DNA from: JAGPIS01 sp964635545
GTDB taxonomy: Bacteria; Bacteroidota; Bacteroidia; Bacteroidales; Marinilabiliaceae
Assembly: GCA_964635545.1 (NCBI GenBank)
Contig: CAZWOA010000027.1
Location: 1-36,161 of the forward strand
Direction of reading: 5' to 3'
Length of the DNA stretch: 36,161 nucleotides
The position numbers were made by a program, and so were the translations under genes. The notes beneath the pieces were generated by a model. It did not search any database and had not been told where the DNA came from. It saw nothing but the letters and a program-made list of their open reading frames with translations. This document shows, piece by piece, positions 1 to 8,566 of this stretch. Each line of letters opens with the position of its first letter. Within the stretch, counting starts at the first letter, position 1.

Positions 1-3
1 TAA

Positions 4-22
4 TTACCCGCTTATGGGGTAA
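4..22 (-). terminator. Possible terminator after the WbuC-type gene
   Basis: A short inverted repeat, TTACCC / GGGTAA with a 7-nt loop, lies just downstream of the minus-strand cupin stop codon. It could end the ileS-dksA-lspA-cupin transcript. It sits at the window edge and only a weak T-rich tail is visible, so this is tentative. Confidence 0.35.
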
Positions 23-25
23 ATA

Positions 26-496
26 TTATTGTATTGCTTCGTCAATCAACATCTTAAGATATTGTGCGGCTTGGGGTGAGTTGGGTGTAGGTGCCCATGG
101 TGCGAACCATTTGTCGTCATCAACATTATATGGGCCATCTTTAATTTCAAATACCACACTTCCTTTTTGAAGTGATATAATGGTGTGCCACTCATGTGGC
201 TGTATTTCAATACCTTTAGTGTCTCCGTCAATATCGAGTATGGTATTGCTGATGGGTTTTCCGTTATCATCAAAAATAACAACCAGCATCTTGCCCGATA
301 ATATTACAAACATTTCACGTTTGGCAGGAGATAGATGCCGGTGTGGTTGCACATAACTGTCAGGTTCGATAGCATTTAACATCCGTTGCAGAGTGTCGCT
401 ACCATGGGTGTGGAAATTAAAATTTTTTCTAAGGCGGCTGTTTTGTGTCGCCTCTTTACTAAGCGTATTCAGCAAATTAACATCTATAATCTTCAT
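26..496 (-). CDS. wbuC: WbuC-type cupin fold metalloprotein
   Basis: This 156-aa protein resembles the WbuC family of small cupins that often accompany O-antigen or capsule gene clusters. The family's biochemical role is not firmly established. The N-terminal half carries the family-like RLRKNFN stretch (residues 21-27) and QRMLNAIEPDSYVQPHRH (37-54). Likely metal ligands are H52, H54, E61 and H101 or H104, as in the two cupin motifs. The length is normal for the family. It begins 12 nt after lspA on the same strand and so is probably the last gene of the ileS-dksA-lspA transcript. No polysaccharide cluster adjoins it here, although a Wzi/sugar-transferase operon lies about 10 kb away. The family is recognised with good confidence; the substrate is unknown. 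Confidence 0.8.
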   Translation of the reverse strand: MKIIDVNLLNTLSKEATQNSRLRKNFNFHTHGSDTLQRMLNAIEPDSYVQPHRHLSPAKREMFVILSGKMLVVIFDDNGKPISNTILDIDGDTKGIEIQPHEWHTIISLQKGSVVFEIKDGPYNVDDDKWFAPWAPTPNSPQAAQYLKMLIDEAIQ

Positions 497-508
497 AATT
501 ACAGGCAG

Positions 509-1135
509 TTATTTCTCTGTTGCTGTGTCGTGCTCTTTAAAATGATTGCGATAGAAAATGAGTAGTGCAAATATGCCTACAGATATGGCACTATCGGCAA
601 AGTTAAATACAGGGCGGAAGAACAGAAAATCGTCACCCCCAAAGAATGGTATCCACGTTGGATATGTGCCTCTAAGTATGGGGAAGTAGAACATATCCAC
701 CACTTTACCATGCAGAAATGATGCATATCCGCCACCTTCGGGCATAAATGATGCTACTTGGCCATAACTGTGGTCGAATAGTAAGCCATAAAAAGCACTA
801 TCGATAATATTGCCTAATGCCCCTGCCAATACTAGCGAAAGACATACGATAAGGCCTGTAGGCAGCTCTTTTTTTGTTAGTTTGAAAAGGTAAAAACCAA
901 TTGCACCCACGGCAACTATTCTGAATACCGAAAGGAACAGTTTACCAAACTCGCCTGCCAGCTCCATGCCGAAGGCCATTCCATTATTTTCTACAAAGTG
1001 GATAAAGAACCAGCGCCCAAACACAGGGAATTCGTCACCAATCATCATTGTTGACTTTATCCATATTTTTATTATCTGGTCTATTACAAGTGTTGCAACT
1101 ATTACAAGAACTGAAATTTTTTGAAGCTTATTCAT
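509..1135 (-). CDS. lspA: Lipoprotein signal peptidase (signal peptidase II)
   Basis: An integral inner-membrane aspartyl protease that cleaves the signal peptide of diacylglyceryl-modified prolipoproteins. At 208 aa it is longer than the roughly 165 aa of proteobacterial LspA; the extra length falls between the conserved blocks, as is common in Bacteroidetes. Visible signatures are VIDQIIK near residue 17, a VENNGMAFG block (48-56), ALGNIID (106-112), and the likely catalytic aspartates D147 (in VVDMF) and D181 (in FNFADSA). Four hydrophobic segments fit the fold. It lies downstream of dksA behind a 115-nt gap that contains a hairpin, and 12 nt upstream of the WbuC-type gene. Its substrates would include the lipoproteins encoded in this window (GldH and the DUF4296 protein). 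Confidence 0.96.
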   Translation of the reverse strand: MNKLQKISVLVIVATLVIDQIIKIWIKSTMMIGDEFPVFGRWFFIHFVENNGMAFGMELAGEFGKLFLSVFRIVAVGAIGFYLFKLTKKELPTGLIVCLSLVLAGALGNIIDSAFYGLLFDHSYGQVASFMPEGGGYASFLHGKVVDMFYFPILRGTYPTWIPFFGGDDFLFFRPVFNFADSAISVGIFALLIFYRNHFKEHDTATEK

Positions 1136-1212
1136 GTGTTGTCAAAAAGAAAGATAAAAGTAAGTTCTCTAATTCTCTTTATTTGTGTGGTTGATATATT
1201 TGTGTTTATAAT

Positions 1213-1247
1213 AAAAATCTCCCAATCCAAAGATAGGGAGATTTTTT
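1213..1247 (-). terminator. Hairpin between dksA and lspA
   Basis: An 11-bp inverted repeat (AAAAATCTCCC / GGGAGATTTTT) with a 12-nt loop starts a few bases past the dksA stop codon. On the minus strand it is followed by a T-rich run, so it looks like an intrinsic terminator. I saw no good promoter between it and lspA, so it may act as a partial terminator that lowers lspA expression relative to ileS-dksA. Confidence 0.7.
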
Positions 1248-1250
1248 ATA

Positions 1251-1628
1251 TTATTTCTGTTTCTCTTTGGCCTCCATGCTTAGTGTGGCATGTGGAACGG
1301 CTCTAAGTCTCTCTTTAGGTATCAGTTTGCCTGTCTCGCGGCACACACCATAAGTTTTGTTCTCAATGCGGATGAGTGCTGCCTGCAGATGCTGAATAAA
1401 CTTCTGCTGACGCTGTGCCAGTTTTCCTGCTTCCTCTTTCGAAAGAACAGCTGCACCCTCTTCAAGCACTTTGAATGTAGGTGAAGTATCCTGAGTGTCG
1501 TTACCATCCTCATGTGTAATGGTATTCTTGAGCAGCTCGTAATCTTTCTTTGCTTTCTCCAATTTAAAGATGATGAGGTCTTTAAACTCTTGAAGCTCTT
1601 CATCTGAATATCTGGTTCTTTCTGACAT
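1251..1628 (-). CDS. dksA: TraR/DksA family transcriptional regulator
   Basis: A 125-aa RNA-polymerase secondary-channel binding protein of the DksA/TraR family, expected to modulate transcription initiation, often together with ppGpp. The start was placed at the Met of MSERTRYSDEEL because Bacteroidetes homologues begin there; an upstream in-frame ATG at 1700 would add 24 unrelated residues. The order is an N-terminal coiled coil, a DTSPTFKVLEEG turn, then the C-terminal block CRETGKLIPKERLRAVPHAT. Only one of the four usual zinc-finger cysteines remains, as I recall is usual for this phylum's version. It follows ileS on the same strand and is probably co-transcribed with it. A hairpin sits right after the stop. 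Confidence 0.9.
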   Translation of the reverse strand: MSERTRYSDEELQEFKDLIIFKLEKAKKDYELLKNTITHEDGNDTQDTSPTFKVLEEGAAVLSKEEAGKLAQRQQKFIQHLQAALIRIENKTYGVCRETGKLIPKERLRAVPHATLSMEAKEKQK

Positions 1629-1728
1629 AAGGTATAGTTTTAGAGTGTGTTCATAAAATTCAGAAGCCTGCCGGAAAGAGTAGTTATGTTTGATTTTCAT
1701 CTAACTCTGTTTGGCAGACTTCTTTTTG

Positions 1729-4700
1729 TTAACTTACTTTTTCAATTTCTATGAAGATAGTTATATTTTCATCAATTTCAACTTCTTTGGCTAAAGATTT
1801 ATCGATGTTATCATTTAATTTTACATCTACAGCCAAAGTTTGAGCACCAATGTAATCTGAGTGAGCCTTTACTGCCTCATTTATAGCTTCGTGGCTCTCT
1901 ATCTCTATCTTGATTTTATCGGTAACATCAAAGCCCGAATCTTTTCTGAGGTTCTGAATACGGTTTACAAATTCGCGTGCAATACCCTCTTTGCGCAGCT
2001 CTTCGGTAACATTTATGTCGAGCGCCACTGTAAGGCGGCCTTCATTGGCAACGAGCCAACCAGGTATATCTTCGGATAGTATCTCCACATCCTCGAGTAC
2101 CAGTGTAAGTTTCTCGCCAGCAACAGTGATTTCATATTCCGATTTGCTTTCGAAAAGAGCAATATCTTCTTGTCCCATTTTAGCGATTTCGGCAGAAATG
2201 CCCTTCATCAACTTGCTATATTTTGGTCCAAGAGTTTTAAAGTTTGGCTTAATCTTCTTAACCAAAATTCCGGATGTCTCATTCAGGAATTCCAGTTCCT
2301 TCACGTTCACCTCAGCAAGGATAAGGTTTTTTACTGCCTCTATCTGGCCTTCAAATGAGCTGTCGAGCACCGGCACCATCATTTTGTTAAGCGGCTGGCG
2401 TACTTTAATGTTCACTTTACGGCGCAATGCCAGTACCATTGATGATAGCGACTGTGCATAGTGCATACGTTGCTCAAGGTCGGTATCGATTAATGATTGG
2501 TCGTATTTTGGGAAGTCGGCCAGGTGAACCGATACTTGCGCAAATCGTCCTGATACGTTGTTGAGGTCGTTAAACAGTTGGTCGAGGTAGAACGGTGCAA
2601 TGGGCGCACCAAGTAGCGAAACCGTTTCAAGACACTGATGCAGAGTTTGATAGGCAGCCAGTTTGTCGCTGCTCATGCCACCACCCCAGAAACGCTTACG
2701 GTTAAGACGTACATACCAGTTGCTCAGGTTCTCGAGCACGAAATCCTGAATTGCACGCCCTGCACGTGTAGGCTCATATGCCTCATAACTCTCGGTAGCC
2801 TCTTTTATAAGGCTGTTGAGCAGAGATATAATCCAACGGTCAATCTCGGGGCGCTGTTCCAACGCCACTTGTGGTTCCTTACCGGTGTATCCGTCAACAT
2901 TGGCATACAGAGCAAAGAAAGAATATGTGTTGTAAAGTGTTCCGAAGAATTTACGTTTCACTTCATCAACGCCTGCAATGTCAAATTTCAGGTTATCCCA
3001 TGGCTGTGAGTTGGTTATCATATACCAACGCAATGGGTCGGAGCCGTAGCCTTCAATAACCTGGAACGGATCAACTGCATTGCCAAGTCTTTTCGACATT
3101 TTGTTGCCGTTTTTATCCAGTACCAATCCGTTGGATATTACGTTTTTAAATGCTACACTGTCGAAGCACATTGTGGCAATGGCGTGAAGGGTAAAGAACC
3201 ATCCGCGGGTTTGATCAACTCCTTCGGCGATAAAATCGGCCGGGTAGGGAAGAGGATTAGCACCGCCAATAGTACTTTGGAATGGGTAGTGATGCTGCGC
3301 ATATGGCATAGCTCCCGAGTCGAACCACACGTCGATGAGGTCGAGCTCGCGTGTCATCGGTTTACCGTTGGCTGATACCAGAATGATATTATCCACATAC
3401 GGACGGTGAAGGTCGATAATGGCCGGATCATAATTTTCTGCCGAATAGTCGCCCACTTTAAAGTTTTTGTATGGATTCTCGGTCATGAATCCTGCTTTCA
3501 CCGACTGGTCTATCTTTTGTATAAGCTCTTCAACTGAGCCAATGCACAGCTCTTCGGTGCCATCTTCGGTGCGCCATATTGGTAGCGGCGTTCCCCAGTA
3601 GCGGGAGCGGCTAAGGTTCCAGTCCTGCAAGTTCTCAAGCCATTTGCCAAAACGACCTGTTCCGGTAGAGCTTGGTTTCCAGTTGATGGTGTCGTTGAGT
3701 TCCATCATTCTCTCTCGCACGGCTGTGGTTTTGATAAACCATGAGTCGAGCGGATAGTATAGGATGGGCTTATCGGTGCGCCAGCAGTGAGGGTAGTTGT
3801 GGGTATGCTTCTCGATGCGGAATGCTTTATTCTCTTTTTTCAGCATCACTGCAATATCCACGTCAAGTGTTATATCGTCATCCTTAAGATTATCGTCGTA
3901 AGCGTTCTTTACATATCTTCCTGCAAATTCGGAATAAGAAGCAGTATCAACAAACTCCTTAACGAAATCGGCACTCAGATTATCTATTTTGAAGAATTTT
4001 CCGGTGCGGTCAACCATGGGCTGACGTTTTCCGTCGTTATCAATCAATATCAGTGGTACTATGCCCGATGCTTTTGCCACACGGTCGTCATCGGCACCAA
4101 AAGTGGGCGCTATATGCACAATACCGGTACCATCGGCAGTGGTAACAAAATCGCCGGTGATGACCTTGAATGCTTTTCCATCAGGCTTCACCCATGGTAT
4201 AAGTTGCTCGTAGGATATGCCTGCAAGGTTGCGTCCTTTATAGTTGCCTGCTATGGTGTATGGAATTTTCTTGTCGCCTGCATTATATGATGCAAAGTCG
4301 GCATTCTCCATCTCTTTATTGAAATGTGCAGCCACTAAATCTTTGGCAAGTACAACAGTTATCGGCTCGCCTGTATATGGGTTGAATGATTTTACACGAA
4401 CATACTCAATATCGGGGCCTACGCAAAGTGCTGTGTTAGAGGGTAGTGTCCAGGGAGTGGTTGTCCATGCAAGGAAATATACTTCACCATGTGCATCATC
4501 AAACAAGAACCTACTTGCCTCATTTTCAACTATTTTGAACTGTGCAGTCATAGTGGTATCCTTCACATCGCGATAGCAACCTGGTTGGTTGAGCTCGTGT
4601 GTGCTAAGGCCTGTGCCTGCTGCGGGCGAATAGGGCTGTATTGTGTATCCTTTGTATAGTAACCCTTTGTTGTATAGTTGTTTAAGCAGATGCCAAAGAG

Positions 4701-5178
4701 TCTCGATATATCGGTTGTCGTATGTTATGTAAGGGTCTTTCATATCCACCCAATATCCCATTTTATGGGTAAGATCTTCCCATAGGTCGGTATATTTCAT
4801 CACGTCCTTACGACAAGCATTGTTGTAATCATCAACACTTATGGTTTTGCCGATGTCTTCTTTGGTTATGCCAAGTGCTTTCTCCACTCCAAGCTCAACG
4901 GGTAAACCGTGAGTATCCCAGCCTGCTTTGCGCCTAACCAGAAAGCCCTGTTGGGTTTTGTAACGACAGAACACATCCTTAATGGTACGAGCCATCACGT
5001 GGTGGATACCGGGCATCCCGTTGGCCGATGGGGGCCCTTCATAAAAAACATATTCAGGATGACCTTCACGCTCACTAATGCTCTTCTCAAAAGCCTGATT
5101 TTCATCCCACTTATTCAGAATTTCTTTATTTATCTGCGAAAGGTCAAGCCCTTTATATTCAATAAATTTCTTATCCAT
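1729..5178 (-). CDS. ileS: Isoleucyl-tRNA synthetase
   Basis: A class I aminoacyl-tRNA synthetase that charges tRNA-Ile in the cytoplasm and edits misactivated valine. At 1149 aa it has the long form found in Bacteroidetes and in eukaryote-like IleRS. The HIGH-type motif reads GIHH at residues 57-60 after EGPPSANGMP, and the KMSKS-type motif reads KMSKR at 693-697, followed by LGNAVDPF. The large CP1 editing insert contains the TTPWTLPSN and GTGIVHIAP blocks. An anticodon-binding domain and a long C-terminal extension follow. The start MDKKFIEYKG lies 34 nt downstream of a well-matched promoter. It is the first gene of the run ileS-dksA-lspA-cupin, a pairing of ileS with dksA and lspA that is familiar in this phylum. 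Confidence 0.98.
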   Translation of the reverse strand: MDKKFIEYKGLDLSQINKEILNKWDENQAFEKSISEREGHPEYVFYEGPPSANGMPGIHHVMARTIKDVFCRYKTQQGFLVRRKAGWDTHGLPVELGVEKALGITKEDIGKTISVDDYNNACRKDVMKYTDLWEDLTHKMGYWVDMKDPYITYDNRYIETLWHLLKQLYNKGLLYKGYTIQPYSPAAGTGLSTHELNQPGCYRDVKDTTMTAQFKIVENEASRFLFDDAHGEVYFLAWTTTPWTLPSNTALCVGPDIEYVRVKSFNPYTGEPITVVLAKDLVAAHFNKEMENADFASYNAGDKKIPYTIAGNYKGRNLAGISYEQLIPWVKPDGKAFKVITGDFVTTADGTGIVHIAPTFGADDDRVAKASGIVPLILIDNDGKRQPMVDRTGKFFKIDNLSADFVKEFVDTASYSEFAGRYVKNAYDDNLKDDDITLDVDIAVMLKKENKAFRIEKHTHNYPHCWRTDKPILYYPLDSWFIKTTAVRERMMELNDTINWKPSSTGTGRFGKWLENLQDWNLSRSRYWGTPLPIWRTEDGTEELCIGSVEELIQKIDQSVKAGFMTENPYKNFKVGDYSAENYDPAIIDLHRPYVDNIILVSANGKPMTRELDLIDVWFDSGAMPYAQHHYPFQSTIGGANPLPYPADFIAEGVDQTRGWFFTLHAIATMCFDSVAFKNVISNGLVLDKNGNKMSKRLGNAVDPFQVIEGYGSDPLRWYMITNSQPWDNLKFDIAGVDEVKRKFFGTLYNTYSFFALYANVDGYTGKEPQVALEQRPEIDRWIISLLNSLIKEATESYEAYEPTRAGRAIQDFVLENLSNWYVRLNRKRFWGGGMSSDKLAAYQTLHQCLETVSLLGAPIAPFYLDQLFNDLNNVSGRFAQVSVHLADFPKYDQSLIDTDLEQRMHYAQSLSSMVLALRRKVNIKVRQPLNKMMVPVLDSSFEGQIEAVKNLILAEVNVKELEFLNETSGILVKKIKPNFKTLGPKYSKLMKGISAEIAKMGQEDIALFESKSEYEITVAGEKLTLVLEDVEILSEDIPGWLVANEGRLTVALDINVTEELRKEGIAREFVNRIQNLRKDSGFDVTDKIKIEIESHEAINEAVKAHSDYIGAQTLAVDVKLNDNIDKSLAKEVEIDENITIFIEIEKVS

Positions 5179-5212
5179 TAAGAGTAGTTTTATCGTAAAA
5201 TTAAAAAGTTTA

Positions 5213-5244
5213 CAAATATAATTTTTGAACCATTGAAAACCAAA
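5213..5244 (-). promoter_or_regulatory. Bacteroidetes-type promoter of ileS
   Basis: Read on the minus strand, a TTTG (-33 element) at 5241-5244 is separated by exactly 20 nt from TATATTTG at 5213-5220. This is a full match to the Bacteroidetes -7 consensus TAnnTTTG at the expected spacing. It is the clearest sigma-ABfr-type promoter in the window and should drive ileS-dksA and perhaps lspA. Confidence 0.75.
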
Positions 5245-5326
5245 TAATTCACTTCAGATTATGTGCATTCAATTATGATAGAGACATGAAGGTGCATATG
5301 GCTTGTAGTGAGGGTTAATAGCAAAA

Positions 5327-5352
5327 CATCCCGCAAAAAATATTGCAGGATG
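5327..5352 (-). terminator. Terminator after rnhA
   Basis: An inverted repeat about 20 nt past the rnhA stop codon: on the minus strand CATCCTGCAA pairs with TTGCGGGATG through one T-G wobble and is followed by TTTT. It fits an intrinsic terminator for the marC-rnhA transcript and separates it from ileS. Confidence 0.6.
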
Positions 5353-5374
5353 AATTGTAAATTTTTGGTTTTAA

Positions 5375-5986
5375 TTATTTTCTGCCAAAGTCGGCTGGAA
5401 TTTCTCCCCACTCTTCGGTGGGCCATTTAATTATTGGATTGCTCCATGTGTTGCTGTTGAGCCATGCCTCGGCACGTTGTATAAGGTTGAAAACCTCGAG
5501 GGTACGGGGCGTTTGGTCGAGTTTCGTCTTGCATTTTTTCTGTCTCACCCAGCTAATGGCCGTTTTTGAATCGGTGTAAATAGGCATGGTGTGGTCATTT
5601 CTTTTTTTAAGCATCGCAAGAGCGTGTACTATTGCCAGAAACTCACCTATATTGTTGGTTCCCAATTCGCATTTAAGGTGGAAAACCTCCAAGTTATTCC
5701 AGATGGTTACGCCACGATACTCCATCACGCCTGGGTTGCCCGAGCATGCCGCATCCACTGCAATGCTGTATATTATTGGCTTTGCTGTAGGAGCGGGGGT
5801 GTTGGTGGCTTTGCGGGTTATCTTCGGTGGCCCTTGCTTGAAAGCCTCTCTCGCCTCCATCTCTGTAGGATAGCTTTTAAATCTTGCGCCCTCAAATCCC
5901 TCAGTCTGTAATTTGGCCTCATCCCAGTTGTCGAATACACCGATATTATGACCTCGCCATACTACATAGTATTTTTTTTTAGCCAT
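5375..5986 (-). CDS. rnhA: Ribonuclease H with N-terminal viroplasmin domain
   Basis: A 203-aa RNase HI-type enzyme that degrades the RNA strand of RNA-DNA hybrids. Residues 3-48 form a viroplasmin (caulimovirus VI-like) hybrid-binding domain, with YYVVWRG and the GFEGARFKSY block. A linker rich in Thr, Ala and Pro (about 53-70) leads to the catalytic domain. There the carboxylates D78 (VDAACSGNPG), E115 (NNIGEF), D139 (IYTDSKTA) and D199 (near the C-terminus) are all present, so it should be active. The same domain order occurs in eukaryotic RNase H1 and many Bacteroidetes. It begins 6 nt after marC and is probably co-transcribed with it. Confidence 0.93.
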   Translation of the reverse strand: MAKKKYYVVWRGHNIGVFDNWDEAKLQTEGFEGARFKSYPTEMEAREAFKQGPPKITRKATNTPAPTAKPIIYSIAVDAACSGNPGVMEYRGVTIWNNLEVFHLKCELGTNNIGEFLAIVHALAMLKKRNDHTMPIYTDSKTAISWVRQKKCKTKLDQTPRTLEVFNLIQRAEAWLNSNTWSNPIIKWPTEEWGEIPADFGRK

Positions 5987-5992
5987 CGTTTT

Positions 5993-6592
5993 TTAGCTGT
6001 GTAACTTCGGAATTAATTCAGTGAGTATGGTTGCTATGTTGCTCATAAACAGCTTTGTAGCTATAGCAAGAATTATTATTCCAAAGAATTTCTTTAATAA
6101 ATATATGCCACCTTCGCCTATAAGTCTTTCTACAAAATGCGTAGATCTTAATACCAGATAAACAAATATGATATTGAGCGTAAGTGCAATGATGATGTTT
6201 ATAACTTCATACTCGGCCCTTAGCGATAGCAGCGTGGTAAATGCTCCTGCGCCGGCCACAAGTGGAAACGCAATGGGCACTATTGATGCTCCCGAAGGCG
6301 AGTCGTGTTTAAATATCTCGACTCCCAAAATCATCTCTAACGACATGATAAACAGCACAAAAGAACCTGCGATGGCAAATGATGAAATATCTACTCCGAA
6401 AAGTTTTAGAAGTGCCTGCCCCAGAAACAAGAATGCTATTAAAAGCAGGTATGCCACCACGGCAGCTTTCAATGGCTGTATTACGCCACCCTGTTTTTGT
6501 ATTCCCAGAATAATGGGGAGTGATCCCAGTATGTCAATTACTGCAAAAAGAACTATAAATGCAGATGCTATTTCTTTAAACGATAGTTCCAT
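5993..6592 (-). CDS. MarC family integral membrane protein
   Basis: A 199-aa inner-membrane protein with six predicted hydrophobic helices, matching the MarC (UPF0056) family. Family signatures include the N-terminal FIVLFAVIDILGSLPIIL region with its polar residues inside the helix, the central SLEMILG segment and PIAFPLVAGAGAFTTL in the middle. The family was named after the mar locus of E. coli, but a role in drug resistance was not upheld; a transport function is suspected and no substrate is established. It is the first gene of a two-gene unit with rnhA (6-nt gap). Upstream there is only a weak promoter-like element (TAACTTTA on the minus strand near 6607-6614). Confidence 0.88.
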   Translation of the reverse strand: MELSFKEIASAFIVLFAVIDILGSLPIILGIQKQGGVIQPLKAAVVAYLLLIAFLFLGQALLKLFGVDISSFAIAGSFVLFIMSLEMILGVEIFKHDSPSGASIVPIAFPLVAGAGAFTTLLSLRAEYEVINIIIALTLNIIFVYLVLRSTHFVERLIGEGGIYLLKKFFGIIILAIATKLFMSNIATILTELIPKLHS

Positions 6593-6692
6593 AGTACTTT
6601 TTTTTGTAAAGTTAATATTTTTTAAATTTCTGCATCATGTTATCTGTCATAGTTAACAAGATGCAGTTATTATACACTGGTGTTTATATGTA

Positions 6693-6737
6693 AAAACTGT
6701 GATTGCCCTGGGTTTAAGGTCTGGCAATCATAGTTTT
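6693..6737 (-). terminator. Terminator-like hairpin after glnS
   Basis: A long inverted repeat (AAAACT-x-TGATTGCC / GGCAATCA-x-AGTTTT, 14 paired positions around one mismatch, 15-nt loop) lies about 80 nt downstream of the glnS stop codon and is followed on the minus strand by a T run. It probably ends the glnS transcript. The rest of the 224-nt gap up to marC holds nothing else I can recognise. Confidence 0.6.
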
Positions 6738-6816
6738 AAATATTATTGACGAGTTATGATTAATCGTGTTATATTTTGAAACAGGGTTAATCATTTTTTT
6801 GAACTCTAAAAGATAT

Positions 6817-8529
6817 TTATTTGCCTCCTTTTGCCCAACTGTCTTTCAGTCCTACTGTTTTGTTAAATACCATCTTTTCTGATGTGCTATCTTTATCAAC
6901 ACAGAAGTAACCCAGACGTTGGAACTGGAATGATTCGAGCACTTTTGCATCTTTCAACGAAGGTTCCATTTTGGCATTTTGAATTATGCGCAGCGATTCG
7001 GGATTAAGGAACTCTTTGAAGTCTTTATCCTCATGTCCGTCGGGCTCGGGGTCGCTAAACAGGCGGTCGTACACACGCACTTCGGCATCGAAGCAGTGGT
7101 TGGCCGATACCCAATGTAGTGTACCCTTTACTTTTCGCTCACTTCCTTCGAGTCCGCTACGGGTAGTTGGGTCGTAGGTTACATGAATTTCGGTAATATT
7201 GCCGTTTTCATCCTTCTCTACGCCTTCACATTTCACGATATATGCATTTTTAAGGCGCACCTCTTGCCCCAGAGCGAGTCGGAAATATTTTTTTGGAGGA
7301 TTCTCCATAAAGTCGTCACGCTCAATATAAAGCTCGCGACTGAATGGCAGCTGTCTGCTTCCCATGCTCTCGTCTTCAGGGTTGTTGATGGCCTCCATAT
7401 ATTCAACTTTTCCTTCGGGATAGTTGGTAACCACCACTTTTACCGGGTCGAGCACAGCATATACGCGCGGTGCTTTATTGTTAAGGTCTTCACGCACACA
7501 GAATTCCAGAAGTGCCACATCGATAACATTATCACGTTTTGCTATCCCTACCTTCTCTGCGAATACGCGAACACTTTCAGGAGTATAGCCTCTTCGGCGC
7601 AATCCGCTTACGGTTGGCATTCGGGGGTCGTCCCATCCTTGAACGATTTTCTCCTGTACCAATTGAAGCAGTTTTCGCTTACTCATAACTGTATAGTTCA
7701 GGTTGAGGCGAGCGAACTCAATTTGACGTGTTCTAACATCCGGTTTGGGCATTCCTTCGAGTATATTATCAAGGAACCAGTTGTATAGTGGACGGTGCAC
7801 TTCAAATTCAAGCGTACATAGCGAGTGGGTAATTCCTTCAATGAAGTCGCCCTCGCCGTGGGCATAGTCATACATTGGGTATATGCACCACTCATTGCCT
7901 GTGCGGTGGTGTTCGCGGTGTAGAATGCGGTACATCAACGGGTCGCGCATGTGCATGTTGGATGATGCCATATCTATTTTGGCCCTAAGCACGCACTCAC
8001 CCTCTTTAAACTCACCGTTTTTCATCCTCATAAATAGGTCGAGATTCTCCTCTACCGAACGATTGCGGAAAGGACTCTCCTGGCCGGGAGTTGTGGGTGT
8101 GCCTTTTTGCGATGCAATGGTTTCGGCACTTTGATGATCTACATAAGCTTTGCCCTCTTTGATTAGCTTTATTGCCCAATCAAAAAGCTGGTGGAAGTAA
8201 TCCGAAGTATATCTTACGTCGCCATCCCATTGGAAACCAAGCCATTTAACATCCTCCATAATTGAGTCAACATACTCAACATCCTCTTTCACGGGGTTGG
8301 TATCGTCAAAACGAAGGTGACACTTCCCGTTGTAGTGCTGGGCAATGCCAAAGTTAAGACATATTGATTTGGCGTGGCCAATATGTAGATATCCATTGGG
8401 TTCGGGCGGGAAACGTGTAACTACTTTGCCTAAATTCTTACCTTGTGCAAGGTCGTTATCAATCTCCTGATGAATGAAATTAGTTTTTGGCGTTTCTGCG
8501 CCAGATAACTCTTTATCCTCGGTACTCAT
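6817..8529 (-). CDS. glnS: Glutaminyl-tRNA synthetase
   Basis: A class I synthetase that charges tRNA-Gln directly. The 570-aa length is normal. The start was set at MSTEDKELSG: an upstream in-frame ATG at 8607 would add 26 unrelated hydrophobic residues and would lie upstream of the likely promoter at 8559-8566. The HIGH motif is at residues 49-52 (PPEPNGYLHIGH), and the KMSKS-type motif reads VMSKRK near residue 280. DDTNPVKE and CTLEFEVHRPLYNWF also match GlnRS rather than GluRS. The C-terminal anticodon-binding beta barrels are complete. The presence of both glnS and gltX in the window suggests that Gln-tRNA does not depend solely on transamidation. Confidence 0.97.
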   Translation of the reverse strand: MSTEDKELSGAETPKTNFIHQEIDNDLAQGKNLGKVVTRFPPEPNGYLHIGHAKSICLNFGIAQHYNGKCHLRFDDTNPVKEDVEYVDSIMEDVKWLGFQWDGDVRYTSDYFHQLFDWAIKLIKEGKAYVDHQSAETIASQKGTPTTPGQESPFRNRSVEENLDLFMRMKNGEFKEGECVLRAKIDMASSNMHMRDPLMYRILHREHHRTGNEWCIYPMYDYAHGEGDFIEGITHSLCTLEFEVHRPLYNWFLDNILEGMPKPDVRTRQIEFARLNLNYTVMSKRKLLQLVQEKIVQGWDDPRMPTVSGLRRRGYTPESVRVFAEKVGIAKRDNVIDVALLEFCVREDLNNKAPRVYAVLDPVKVVVTNYPEGKVEYMEAINNPEDESMGSRQLPFSRELYIERDDFMENPPKKYFRLALGQEVRLKNAYIVKCEGVEKDENGNITEIHVTYDPTTRSGLEGSERKVKGTLHWVSANHCFDAEVRVYDRLFSDPEPDGHEDKDFKEFLNPESLRIIQNAKMEPSLKDAKVLESFQFQRLGYFCVDKDSTSEKMVFNKTVGLKDSWAKGGK

Positions 8530-8558
8530 GCTTACGATGATTTTAAAAATACAGAATG

Positions 8559-8566
8559 CAAATATA
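8559..8566 (-). promoter_or_regulatory. -7 element upstream of glnS
   Basis: On the minus strand the sequence reads TATATTTG, a full match to the Bacteroidetes -7 consensus TAnnTTTG, 30 nt upstream of the chosen glnS ATG. No good -33 TTTG is visible at the expected distance. The site supports the shorter glnS start. Confidence 0.5.

Noticed and set aside
1991..2461. A 156-aa plus-strand open frame inside ileS
   Set aside because: It lies antisense to a conserved synthetase and has a serine-rich composition typical of shadow frames.
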